DNA of 64,000 nt from Sphingomonas baiyangensis (GTDB lineage: Bacteria > Pseudomonadota > Alphaproteobacteria > Sphingomonadales > Sphingomonadaceae): contig NZ_SWKR01000002.1 of the NCBI RefSeq assembly GCF_005144715.1, positions 1,186,146 through 1,250,145 on the forward strand, given 5' to 3'. Shown one piece after another: positions 17,179 through 25,297 of this stretch; the stretch's first letter is position 1, and each line of letters starts with the position of its first letter. The position numbers and the translations under genes are program-made. The notes under the pieces are model-generated. The model saw only the letters and a list, made by a program, of their open reading frames with translations, did no database searches and had not been told where the DNA came from.

Positions 17179-17879
17179 AGACCTATGAACAGCTGATCCT
17201 CGCCAACAAGGCGTGGGTGCAGGAAGTCACCGATCTCGATCCCGACTTCTTCGCGCGTCAGGCGCGCGGGCAGCGCCCCGAGATCCTCTGGATCGGCTGC
17301 TCTGACAGCCGCGTCAGCCCCGAACAGCTCACGCAGACGCTGCCGGGCGAGATGTTCATCCACCGCAACATCGCTAATCTGGTCCATGCGCACGACCTCA
17401 ACTTCATGTCGGTGCTGCAATATGCGGTGCAGGTGCTGAAGGTGCCGCACATCGTGCTGTGCGGCCATTATGGCTGCGGCGGCATCCGCGCGGTGCTCGA
17501 GGGCGGTACGCGCGGCCAGATCGCCGAATGGCTCAAGAATGCCGACAATGTCTGCAACGCGCATGCCGACGAGATTGCGCGGCAGCCGAGCGACGATGCC
17601 AAGCTCAACCGGCTGGTCGAGTGCAACGTGCGCGACCAGATCGTCGATCTTGCGAATACCGATATCGTCCGCAACGCCTGGGCCGCGGGCCAGCCGCTAC
17701 AGCTGCACGGCTGGGTCTATGACCTTCGTGACGGATTCCTGAAGCCGCTGGTCGAGGTGCAGAGCGCCGACGACGTTGCCAGCCTGCCTGCCGAGCCGCC
17801 GAGCATGCTCGGTACCGATGGCGCGCCCGAGCTGAGCGCCACCGAAGTCGCGCGGCAGAAAATGCCAGAGGGCCTGTAA
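17175..17879 (+). CDS. can: Beta-class carbonic anhydrase
   Basis: The 234-residue enzyme interconverts CO2 and bicarbonate. Zinc and catalytic residues are visible: C42, D44, R46 (IGCSDSRV) and H98, C101 (CGHYGCGG). The protein is cytoplasmic. Its start overlaps the SulP gene (ATGA). The last five sense codons and the stop lie inside the 3' arm of the RNase P RNA on the other strand, so its C-terminus (MPEGL) is set by the P1 helix sequence. Confidence 0.95.
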   Translation: MKTYEQLILANKAWVQEVTDLDPDFFARQARGQRPEILWIGCSDSRVSPEQLTQTLPGEMFIHRNIANLVHAHDLNFMSVLQYAVQVLKVPHIVLCGHYGCGGIRAVLEGGTRGQIAEWLKNADNVCNAHADEIARQPSDDAKLNRLVECNVRDQIVDLANTDIVRNAWAAGQPLQLHGWVYDLRDGFLKPLVEVQSADDVASLPAEPPSMLGTDGAPELSATEVARQKMPEGL

Positions 17880-18248
17880 GCCGGGTTCTGTCCACCGGCC
17901 GCTCCCAATAGGGCGCGGCCAGATGGGCGACCATTCCTCTAGTCGCGGACTTGCGCCCGCGATCCAGCAACCAACCCGGACGACGGGCCGAAACGAGGCC
18001 CATATGCCGTCCCTATTCGGTCTTGCTCCCGGTGGGGTTTGCCGTGCCGTCCCCGTTGCCGGGGCCGCGGTGCGCTCTTGCCGCACCCTTTCACCCTTGC
18101 CTGGCCAAAGCCGTGGCGGTCTGCTCTCTGTGGCACTTTCCCTGGGGTCGCCCCCGCCGGGCGTTACCCGGCACCGTCGTTTCGTGGAGCCCGGACTTTC
18201 CTCGCCCCGCACATCGCTGCGCGAGCCGCGGCCGCCCGGCCCTCTGGC
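17864..18248 (-). ncRNA. rnpB: RNase P RNA (bacterial type A)
   Basis: On the minus strand the 5' arm GCCAGAGGGCC (from 18248) and 3' arm GGCCCTCTGGC (to 17864) pair perfectly as helix P1. The universal core is present: GAGGAAAGTCCGGGCTCC near the 5' end, and GGACAGAACCCGGCTTA near the 3' end, with GGTGAAAGGGTGCGGCAAGA between. Length is about 385 nt. The RNA is the catalytic part of RNase P, which trims tRNA 5' leaders. Its 3' end overlaps the can stop and its 5' end is 9 nt from the amidase stop. Confidence 0.95.
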
Positions 18249-18257
18249 CCCGCTTCC

Positions 18258-18947
18258 CTAGTCATCGCCGGTGGGTTTGGGAAGCAGCAACGCAAGCAGG
18301 ATCATGCGGCATTCGGCATCGGGCTCGCCGTCGATCATCTCGGGACGGAAACGCCGCTGGAACGCCGCGATCGCCGCGCGCGGCTCGCTGACGTCATAGC
18401 CGAACCGTTCAAGCGCGAGCAGGAAGCTCGCCTCGTTCCAATGCGGGTCCATCAGCCCCTGCGTGGGGCGCGGCAGTGCCAGCCGCAATCGCGCCAGCCG
18501 GTGCCACGGAAACAGCTCGCCGGGATCGAGCTTGCGCGCCGGCGCCACGTCCGAATGCCCCACCACATTGCCGCGCGTGATCGCGTGCCGGTCCTTTACG
18601 TCGTGGACAAGGCGCACCACCGCATCGACCTGCGCTTCGGGAAACGGGCGATAGCCCCATTCCTCGCCCGGATTGACGATTTCGATGCCAACCGAGGCGC
18701 TATTGACATCGGTGATGCCGCGCCAGTGCGAGCGCCCCGCATGCCATGCCCGATCGGCCTCGTCGACCAGCCGGAAGATGCGGCCGTCCTCCTCGACCAG
18801 ATAGTGCGAGGAGACTTTCGCCGCGGGATCGCGCAGCCGCTCGAGCGCGGCTGCACCCGATTGCATGCCGGTATAGTGCAGGACGATCATCGTCACGGGC
18901 AGCGTCCGTGCGTCGAAATTGGGCGAAGGCGTTTCGATGCAGCGCAT
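18258..18947 (-). CDS. N-acetylmuramoyl-L-alanine amidase (amidase_2) with peptidoglycan-binding tail
   Basis: The 229-residue protein has an amidase_2/PGRP domain: IVLHYTGM (zinc His), SSHYLVEEDGRIFRLVDE, GIEIVNPGEEWGY, and HSDVAPARKLDPG (zinc His and Asp). The end (ALERFGYDVSEPRAAIAAFQRRFRPE) is a short PG_binding_1-type segment. It hydrolyses the muramic acid-peptide amide. There is no clear signal peptide from the ATG at 18947, which fits the AmpD-like cytoplasmic recycling type. The rnpB RNA starts directly downstream on the same strand. Confidence 0.9.
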   Translation of the reverse strand: MRCIETPSPNFDARTLPVTMIVLHYTGMQSGAAALERLRDPAAKVSSHYLVEEDGRIFRLVDEADRAWHAGRSHWRGITDVNSASVGIEIVNPGEEWGYRPFPEAQVDAVVRLVHDVKDRHAITRGNVVGHSDVAPARKLDPGELFPWHRLARLRLALPRPTQGLMDPHWNEASFLLALERFGYDVSEPRAAIAAFQRRFRPEMIDGEPDAECRMILLALLLPKPTGDD

Positions 18948-18985
18948 CGCGGCAGCGTGCGTGCGCCGCCCGCCCTTTGCAAGCC

Positions 18986-19843
18986 TCAGCCGTGCGCGCT
19001 CGCGCGTAGCGGCGTGTCGGCGCGCGCTTGATAGAAGCCGCGATAGGCGGTGCTCGGTTCGAGGAGGTCGGTCTGCCCGATCACCGTCTCGCTCGCGCCG
19101 AGCACGATGACCCCGCCCGGCCGCAACGCGCCAGCAAGCGTCGCGAACACCTGCCGGCGGACCGGCGGCGAGAAATAGAACAGCACGTTGCGACACAGGA
19201 TGATGTCGAAGCGGCCAGGCAGCGCCGGATCTACGACCAGATTGTGCCGCCGGAACTGCACGCGCGCGAGCAATTCGGGCCGGGCCACCCAATCGTCGCC
19301 CGCAGGCTCGAACCAGCGGATCATGCGCTGGATTGCTAGCCCGCGCTGCACCTCGAACTGCGAGAAGCGGCCACTGCGCGCGCGCTGGATCGCGCTTGCC
19401 GAAACGTCGGTCGCGCAGATGTCGGGCGCGGGCGCATCGCGATGCATCTCGTCGAGTAGCATCGCGATGCTCAGCGGTTCCTGCCCCGTCGAGCAGCCCG
19501 CCGACCAGAGGCGCAACCGGCGCGACGGATGCGCAGCCTGCATCTGCGACGCGGCGATGCCGATCTGCTCGATCACGCCGAAATCGCGGAAGAACGAGCT
19601 CTCCTGGTTGAGCAACGCGTCGACGACTTCGGCCTTCAGCGCAGCATCGCCATCGCGCAGCAGCCCCGCGGCCAGCTGATCGAGCGTGTCGAGGCCGTGC
19701 GCGCGCAACAACGGCTTCAGCGCGCTGTCGATACGCCAGGCGCGGCCGGCACCGATCTGCTGACCGGTATGCCGCTCGAGCAGCGCGGCGATGACGTTGC
19801 GCGCGCCGGCAGAGGTCGTGTCGGCTGGAACGGGGGCGATCAT
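18986..19843 (-). CDS. cheR: CheR-type protein-glutamate methyltransferase
   Basis: The 285-residue enzyme methylates receptor glutamates with SAM. The N-terminal helical domain is followed by the SAM-binding motif WSAGCSTGQEPLSIAMLLDE, then ICATDVSASAIQRAR, and FDIILCRNVLFYF. No TPR extension is present. It overlaps cheB by 4 bp and is the last gene of the che operon. No receptor gene is visible in the window. Confidence 0.95.
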   Translation of the reverse strand: MIAPVPADTTSAGARNVIAALLERHTGQQIGAGRAWRIDSALKPLLRAHGLDTLDQLAAGLLRDGDAALKAEVVDALLNQESSFFRDFGVIEQIGIAASQMQAAHPSRRLRLWSAGCSTGQEPLSIAMLLDEMHRDAPAPDICATDVSASAIQRARSGRFSQFEVQRGLAIQRMIRWFEPAGDDWVARPELLARVQFRRHNLVVDPALPGRFDIILCRNVLFYFSPPVRRQVFATLAGALRPGGVIVLGASETVIGQTDLLEPSTAYRGFYQARADTPLRASAHG

Positions 19844-20916
19844 CGCCGGCCCTGCCGCGCGCCGATGCGCCTGCCGATCTGGTCGGGCGGCAGTATCGCG
19901 CTTGCGAGGCCCGCCGCCGCGACCGCTCCCGGCATGCCCCATACCACCGAGCTCGCCTCGTCCTGCACCACTATTGTCGCGCCGTCGGCAACGGCCTGCC
20001 GCGCGCCTTCGCACCCGTCGCGTCCCATGCCGCTCAGCACCACGCACAACGCGCGCGTGTTCCATACCGCAGCGGCGCTCGCGAACATGGGGTCGGCCGA
20101 GGGACGGCATCCGCTTGCGACGCGCTCGTCACTCAGGCGCAGCGCCGCACCATCGGCCATCGCGACGCAGCGCAGATGCGCGGCGCCGGGCGCGACATAG
20201 ACATTGCCTCGCCGGATGCGCATCCGATCGTCGCCGACATGGCAGGGCCTCCCTGCGATCATCGCGATCTGCGCGGCAAAATAGGGCATGAACGAACCCG
20301 GCAGATGCTGGGTGATGAGGATCGGCGCATCGAAATGCGGCGGCAACTCACGCAGCAGCAGGCTGAGCGCATGGATGCCCCCCGTCGACGCGCCGATGGC
20401 GACGATATCGGGATCGGAGCCTTCCCAGCTCCCGGCCGTACGCATGAGGGGCACGGATGCGGGCGCCTGCCCCGGCGATCGGTCGTCGGAAAGGCGCGCC
20501 AGGCGCTCGCGCAGAACGGTCACGAAGCGCCCGGCGAAATTGCCGATGCCGGGCTTCACCAGCGTGTCGCAGGCGCCCAGCGCCAGCGCCTGCACCGTGG
20601 CGGCAGCGCCGTCCTCGCAAGACGAACTGACGACGAGGATGCGCGCACCCCGGCCTGCGGCCAGCAGATCGGGAAGCGCGGCCAGCCCGTCGACCCCGGG
20701 CATTTCGAGATCGAGCAGAATGATGTCGACGCGCTCGACCGCGAGGAACGCCAGCGCCCGATCGGCGTCGGCGGCGACGCCGGCGGTGCGAAAGCCGGGC
20801 GAACTGTCGATCACGCGCGTGAGCACGGCCCGCGCGACCGCCGAGTCATCGACGATCAATACGCGACGTTCATCGGCTTCCACCGTCGCGGCATGCAGGA
20901 AATCGGCAGCCGACAT
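19840..20916 (-). CDS. cheB: CheB-type protein-glutamate methylesterase
   Basis: The 358-residue protein has an N-terminal receiver with DD at 23-24, phospho-acceptor Asp at about 69 (IILLDLEMPGVDG) and Lys in LVKPG. The C-terminal methylesterase domain has the catalytic Ser (IGASTGG), His (ITQHLPGSF) and Asp (LSGMGRDG). It removes receptor methyl groups when phosphorylated by CheA. It overlaps cheR by 4 bp and follows cheY by 10 bp. Confidence 0.96.
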   Translation of the reverse strand: MSAADFLHAATVEADERRVLIVDDSAVARAVLTRVIDSSPGFRTAGVAADADRALAFLAVERVDIILLDLEMPGVDGLAALPDLLAAGRGARILVVSSSCEDGAAATVQALALGACDTLVKPGIGNFAGRFVTVLRERLARLSDDRSPGQAPASVPLMRTAGSWEGSDPDIVAIGASTGGIHALSLLLRELPPHFDAPILITQHLPGSFMPYFAAQIAMIAGRPCHVGDDRMRIRRGNVYVAPGAAHLRCVAMADGAALRLSDERVASGCRPSADPMFASAAAVWNTRALCVVLSGMGRDGCEGARQAVADGATIVVQDEASSVVWGMPGAVAAAGLASAILPPDQIGRRIGARQGRR

Positions 20917-20926
20917 GCCCGCTCCG

Positions 20927-21295
20927 TCAGTGCATGCCGACGAGTTGCAACTTGCTTTCGAGCGTCTCGCGATCGAACGGCTTCATCACATATTCGTCGG
21001 CGCCGGCCTCGATCGCCGCGCGGATATAGGCCATGCCGTTCTCGGTGGTGCAGAACACCACCTTGGGCCGCGTCGGCAGGTCGCTGTCGCGCAGCGCGCG
21101 CAGGAAATCCATGCCGCTCATCACCGGCATGTTCCAGTCGAGCAGCACCACGTCGGGCACTTCGGCCAGGCACGCGTCGAGCGCCTCGCGCCCGTCGGCC
21201 GCTTCGCGAACGGTGAACGCAAGCCCTTCGAGGATATGACGCGCGACCTTGCGGATCACTTTCGAATCATCGACTACCAGACAGGTTTTCGTCAC
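20927..21295 (-). CDS. cheY: CheY-type single receiver protein
   Basis: The 122-residue receiver has the acidic pair VVDDSK (9-10), phospho-acceptor D53 (LLDWNMPVMSG), Thr in FCTTENG and Lys in VMKPFD. The GTG at 21295 is chosen because AAGGGG lies nine bases upstream; an ATG three codons earlier (21304) would sit directly on that ribosome site. It is part of the che operon between cheW and cheB. Its target (motor or other) cannot be read here, because flagellar genes are not in the window. Confidence 0.93.
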   Translation of the reverse strand: MTKTCLVVDDSKVIRKVARHILEGLAFTVREAADGREALDACLAEVPDVVLLDWNMPVMSGMDFLRALRDSDLPTRPKVVFCTTENGMAYIRAAIEAGADEYVMKPFDRETLESKLQLVGMH

Positions 21296-21366
21296 GCGAC
21301 ACATCCCCTTGCGACTATCATTGTGGTTCTTGGCACGGCCAGGGTAAGCGCCGCGTTAATCGTCGA

Positions 21367-21789
21367 TCACGCTGCCGTCAGCGCCGGCACCAGCGCGGTG
21401 AGGTCGATGACGAGCACGGGCTCGCCATCGCGATCGACGATGCCGCGACCGGCCTCGCTCCACGCGCCGTCGAGCGCAACGCCGGCGGCGAGCGGCTGGA
21501 GATCGAAGGCGGCGATGTCATCGAGCGTGTCGACCAGAAAGGCGTAATGGTGGCCGTCGACCTGCGTGACGACGGCGCGGCGCGCCTTCGCCTCCGCATT
21601 GCCGCCGAGCGCGACCTGCGTGTCGATCACCGTCACCACGCGGCTGCGCAGCGTCGCCAGCCCGCGTACGGTCGCGGGCGCGCGCGGCACCGGCGTGATG
21701 TCCCCGATGTCGACGACCGATTCGACCGCCGCCGATTCGATCGCCACCGCCCGCCCGGCCACATGCGCAATGAGATAGAGGTCGGGCAT
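21367..21789 (-). CDS. cheW: CheW-type coupling protein
   Basis: The 140-residue protein is one CheW domain: YLIAHVAGRAVAIESAAVES, ITPVPRAPATVRGLATLRSRVVTVID, and HHYAFLVDTLDDI. CheW links receptors to CheA. Its ATG overlaps the stop of cheA by one base (TAATG), so translation is coupled. A 71-bp gap separates it from cheY. Confidence 0.92.
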   Translation of the reverse strand: MPDLYLIAHVAGRAVAIESAAVESVVDIGDITPVPRAPATVRGLATLRSRVVTVIDTQVALGGNAEAKARRAVVTQVDGHHYAFLVDTLDDIAAFDLQPLAAGVALDGAWSEAGRGIVDRDGEPVLVIDLTALVPALTAA

Positions 21790-24104
21790 TATCGGCTCCC
21801 CGTGCGGCGCATCGCCGAACCCACTGCCGCCAGCACGCGCTCGCGATCGTAACGATAGACGCCGTCAGGCGCCGCAGCGTCGCTCGAGAGGCGCAGGATT
21901 GGCACGTCGGCGGGCATTGCGGTGGCACCGGCCGCGTCGAGCGCGACGACGATGCCCGGCACCTCGCCCGCGCGCAGGCTGGTGGCAACGCGATAGCCCG
22001 CACCGCGCAGCAGCGGCGCGAGGAAGGTCTGCAACCAGCCGCCGGCATCGGCATCGAGCAGGCAGAGCGGCTGCTCGGCCGCCGGCGCCGCCGCTCCATG
22101 CTCGGCGAACAGCCAGAACGCATCGATCAGTTCGACTGGCTCGTCGCCGACCAGCACCACACCCGCAACGGAGCCGGGCTGCGCCGCAGGCTCGATCGCA
22201 TCGCCGATCGTCACGATGTCGGCCGCCTCGGCAATGGCATAGCCGATCTCGCTCGCGCCATCGCGCAGGCGCAGCACCGCAAACCCGCGATCCTCGGGTA
22301 TCGACCCGGCGGACGCAAGCGGCAGCAACTGCCCGTCGATCGCGAGGCGCAGCCGCCCCGCCGTCATCTGCACCGCTTCGGGCGTCGCCTGCTCGATGCG
22401 ATCGAGTATCGCCAGCGGAACAGCGCGGCGCACGCCGTCGAGGTCACGGAACATGAGCACTGGCAAGCCCTCGCGCTCGGCTTCGGCATGCGCGTCGTGC
22501 GGTTCGCTCGTCTCGCGATGGAAGCGCAGCCCCGCCGCCGTCGCCAGGCCGGCGCAGTCGAGCAGCAGCATTGGCCGGCCGCTGTCGGGCAGCGTCTGCC
22601 CGGCATAGACGCCGGCGCGCATCACCGCCGGGGCCGATGGCTTGATGACGAGCTCTTCGGTATCGAGCACCGCATCGACCGCAAGCGCATAGGTGACCGC
22701 ACCCAGCCCGATCACCGCGAGCATCTCGGGCTCGCGCGCGGCCTCGGGGGTGCGCAGGCCGAGCATCACGCCCAGGTCGACGATCGGCATACGGCGGTCG
22801 CGGATCGTCGCGACCTGCGTGCCGCCGACGCGATCGATGCGGATCGCCTGCGAACGCGCCGACAATATCTCCTCGATCACCATGCGCGGCGCGGCGAAGC
22901 ACTGCTCGCCGACGCTGACGACGATGGTGGAGATGATCGAGAGCGTCAGCGGCACATGGATGCCGATGCGCAGGCCTCTTCCGGGCAGATTGTCGAGATC
23001 GATGCGCCCGCCGATCTGGTCGACGCAGGCGCGCACCACGTCCATGCCCACGCCGCGCCCCGACACCGACGACACGCTGTCCTTGGTCGACAGGCCGGGC
23101 TCGAAGATCAGCGCCAGCTTCTCGGCCTCGGGCAGTCCGCGCAGCCTTCGCTCGTCCTCGCCCGCCGCGACCAGCTTGGCGATCACGCGCTCGATATCGA
23201 TACCGCGCCCGTCATCGATGATTTCGAGCACGATCTGGTTGCCCGCCTGGCTCGCGGAAACGGTCAGCCGGCCGCACTCGGGCTTGCCAAGCAGCCGGCG
23301 TTCGGCAGGCGCCTCGATGCCGTGATCGATCGCGTTGCGGATGATGTGCACCAGCGGGTCGCGCATCACCTCGATCATCTCGCGGTCGAGCTCGACCTCT
23401 GCGCCTTCGATCCTGAGCGCCACCTGCTTGCCCAGGCCCGCGGCGGTATCGCGCACCACGCGCGGCAGTGCCGAGAACAGCGCGTCGATCTTCTGCATCC
23501 GCGTGCGCGTGACGGTATCGCGCATATCCGCCACCGTCGCCGACATCCGCTCGAGCGCGGCCTCGATCGCGGGATCGACGTCGCCGCCGCGCAGGCGGCG
23601 CGCCAGCTCGTTGCGCGCGAGCACCATGTCGGACATGCCGGACATCATGCGGTCGAGCAGATCGACGCTCAGTCGCACGCTGCGCGCGGGGGCGCGCTGC
23701 ACATGCGCTGGCTGCTGCTGCAAGGGCGCATCGGCGCTGCCGCCGGCGAGCGCGGCGATGAGCAGATCCTCGCCGGTATCGTCGAGCGCGGTGCCGGCGT
23801 CGATCGCCTCGACGATCTCGCCGATCCGGTCGACGATGCCGAGCACCGCATTCACCAGCGCGCGGTCGGGCGTGCGCTCGCCCGAGCGGACCAGCGCCAG
23901 CACGTCCTCGGCGGCGTGGCTCAGCCGTTCGAGGCGCGGCAGGTCGAGAAAGCCGCAGCTTCCCTTGACGGTGTGGACGAAGCGGAAAATCGCATCGAGC
24001 CGCGCGCGATCGTCGGGCGACGCTTCCCAGGCGATGATCTCGCCCGCAAGCGCCTCCAGCGTCTCGCGCGTCTCGGCAATGAACTCTTGCAGCAGATCGT
24101 CCAT
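21789..24104 (-). CDS. cheA: CheA-type histidine kinase with extra C-terminal domains
   Basis: The 771-residue kinase has an N-terminal HPt domain with the phospho-His at about 44 (FRFVHTVKGSCGFL), no clear P2 domain, and a dimerisation region (LSVDLLDRMMSGMSDMVLAR). The ATPase domain has N, G1 and G2 boxes (HIIRNAIDHGIE, DDGRGID, GRGVGMD), and a CheW-like P5 domain follows. After about residue 530 come two more parts: a second CheW-like stretch (LPVLMFRDLDGVRRAVPLAI) and a final 90 residues that resemble a degenerate receiver (CLLDADAGGWLQTF). Typical CheA proteins end near residue 650. It is followed by cheW with a one-base overlap and preceded by chpT. Confidence 0.93.
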   Translation of the reverse strand: MDDLLQEFIAETRETLEALAGEIIAWEASPDDRARLDAIFRFVHTVKGSCGFLDLPRLERLSHAAEDVLALVRSGERTPDRALVNAVLGIVDRIGEIVEAIDAGTALDDTGEDLLIAALAGGSADAPLQQQPAHVQRAPARSVRLSVDLLDRMMSGMSDMVLARNELARRLRGGDVDPAIEAALERMSATVADMRDTVTRTRMQKIDALFSALPRVVRDTAAGLGKQVALRIEGAEVELDREMIEVMRDPLVHIIRNAIDHGIEAPAERRLLGKPECGRLTVSASQAGNQIVLEIIDDGRGIDIERVIAKLVAAGEDERRLRGLPEAEKLALIFEPGLSTKDSVSSVSGRGVGMDVVRACVDQIGGRIDLDNLPGRGLRIGIHVPLTLSIISTIVVSVGEQCFAAPRMVIEEILSARSQAIRIDRVGGTQVATIRDRRMPIVDLGVMLGLRTPEAAREPEMLAVIGLGAVTYALAVDAVLDTEELVIKPSAPAVMRAGVYAGQTLPDSGRPMLLLDCAGLATAAGLRFHRETSEPHDAHAEAEREGLPVLMFRDLDGVRRAVPLAILDRIEQATPEAVQMTAGRLRLAIDGQLLPLASAGSIPEDRGFAVLRLRDGASEIGYAIAEAADIVTIGDAIEPAAQPGSVAGVVLVGDEPVELIDAFWLFAEHGAAAPAAEQPLCLLDADAGGWLQTFLAPLLRGAGYRVATSLRAGEVPGIVVALDAAGATAMPADVPILRLSSDAAAPDGVYRYDRERVLAAVGSAMRRTGSR

Positions 24105-24157
24105 GCGTCCCCGAACCCCCGACGGGAAAGCCTTGGACGAACGGCGTTAAGACGGGG

Positions 24158-24799
24158 TTATTGCGGCGGAAACGATGCGCCGAACATCAGCACCGGCGCA
24201 TCGGGTTGCGAGACCACGAGCTGGCCCCCGCCCTGCGCGACCAGCGCATGCGCCAGATGCGCCGCCGCCGAGCGCGGCGTGACGGCAGCATCCTCGCCGC
24301 CTTCGAGCGCGGCGTGCAATTCGCGATCGAGCACGATCCGCTGCCCCTCGGCGCGCACGACGATCTCGATGCCGCGCTCGCTCTCCTCGGCGCCGATGTC
24401 GAGCGCGCCGCCGCGCACCAGCGCATCGCCGGCGATCAGCGCCAGGTTGAGCAGCACCTTGATAACCTGCTTGGGCAAGACCGGCGCCTCGACCATCCAG
24501 CCAATCTGCAACCGGGCATGGTCGACGAAAAGGCCCTCAATCGCCGCCTTGGCCTCGCGCGTGTCGACGGTCTCGCCGAAGCCGCCCGCGGCACCGAAGG
24601 CGAGCCGAAAGAATTTGAGCTTGTTCGCCGATGCCCGCGCGCTCTCGCCGAGCAGTTCGAGGCAGCGCTGCCGCATTTCGGGGTCGTGCTCGTCGGCCAG
24701 CAGTTCGAGCCCGTTGTTGAGCGCGCCGACGGGCGAGAGCAGGTCATGGCACAGGCGCGAGCAGAGCAGGCTGGCGAAATCGGTGGCGGCAAGGTTCAA
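24158..24799 (-). CDS. chpT: Histidine phosphotransferase ChpT-like
   Basis: The product (about 213 residues) matches ChpT: LAATDFASLLCSRLCHDLLS with the phospho-His at about 18, PVGALNNGLELLADE, and a degenerate ATPase-like C-terminal half (LPKQVIKVLLNLALIAGDAL). ChpT passes phosphate from CckA to CtrA and CpdR in the alphaproteobacterial cell-cycle relay. The frame is open further upstream; TTG at 24799 is chosen because homology begins there and GGAG lies upstream. It precedes cheA by 53 bp in the same direction, so it may be co-transcribed with the che genes. Confidence 0.85.
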   Translation of the reverse strand: MNLAATDFASLLCSRLCHDLLSPVGALNNGLELLADEHDPEMRQRCLELLGESARASANKLKFFRLAFGAAGGFGETVDTREAKAAIEGLFVDHARLQIGWMVEAPVLPKQVIKVLLNLALIAGDALVRGGALDIGAEESERGIEIVVRAEGQRIVLDRELHAALEGGEDAAVTPRSAAAHLAHALVAQGGGQLVVSQPDAPVLMFGASFPPQ

Positions 24800-24873
24800 A
24801 GCAACTGGCTCCGCGGCAAAATTGGGGGCAGCGCGCGTTGTGGCGCACGCGGCGGGTGCGTGCAAGCGAGTGG

Positions 24874-25272
24874 TCAGACCACGCGCAGCGCCAGCGCGTC
24901 GAACCGACCATGCACGCTGCCACCGGCTACCGCGCGCCAAGCCGCGACCGCCTCACCCGCGACGATCAGCCACAGCCGGCCATCAGGCGCGGCCATTGCA
25001 GCGTCGGTCGCCGACGGTCGCGCGTCGCCGCTGGGGTGGCTGTGCCACCAGCCTGCGATGCGCGGCCCACCTGCCCGCTCGGCGCGCAACGCCGCAAAAA
25101 ATGCGGCTGGGTCGATCTCGAAACGGCATCGCGGATCCTCTGCGACGTTTTTGGCGACATTCGCCACCTCGACGCGATCCAGTTCGCCGAACAGCAATCC
25201 GCAAGCTTCGAGCGGCGCCACACGCTGCGCTTCCGCAACGATCAGGCGCTGAACGCTGCTTGAAATCGCCAC
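24874..25272 (-). CDS. M67 family (JAB/MPN) metallopeptidase
   Basis: The product (about 132 residues) has the JAMM zinc motif: Glu in LEACGLLFGE and WWHSHPSGDARPSATD with two His and Asp. Prokaryotic M67 enzymes act as isopeptidases or in sulfur-carrier processing, but the substrate here is unknown. The GTG at 25272 starts AISSSVQRLIVAEAQR; another GTG at 25281 is possible, and neither has a strong ribosome site. It is divergent from rluD with about 25 bp between the starts. Identity as family member is firm, role is not. Confidence 0.82.
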   Translation of the reverse strand: MAISSSVQRLIVAEAQRVAPLEACGLLFGELDRVEVANVAKNVAEDPRCRFEIDPAAFFAALRAERAGGPRIAGWWHSHPSGDARPSATDAAMAAPDGRLWLIVAGEAVAAWRAVAGGSVHGRFDALALRVV

Positions 25273-25297
25273 CGTCTCCACCCATTTCGGATAGCGA

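Noticed and set aside
18248..18300. Promoter for rnpB in the amidase tail
   Set aside because: TTG-rich hexamers exist, but no -35/-10 pair with good spacing could be supported, so none is annotated.
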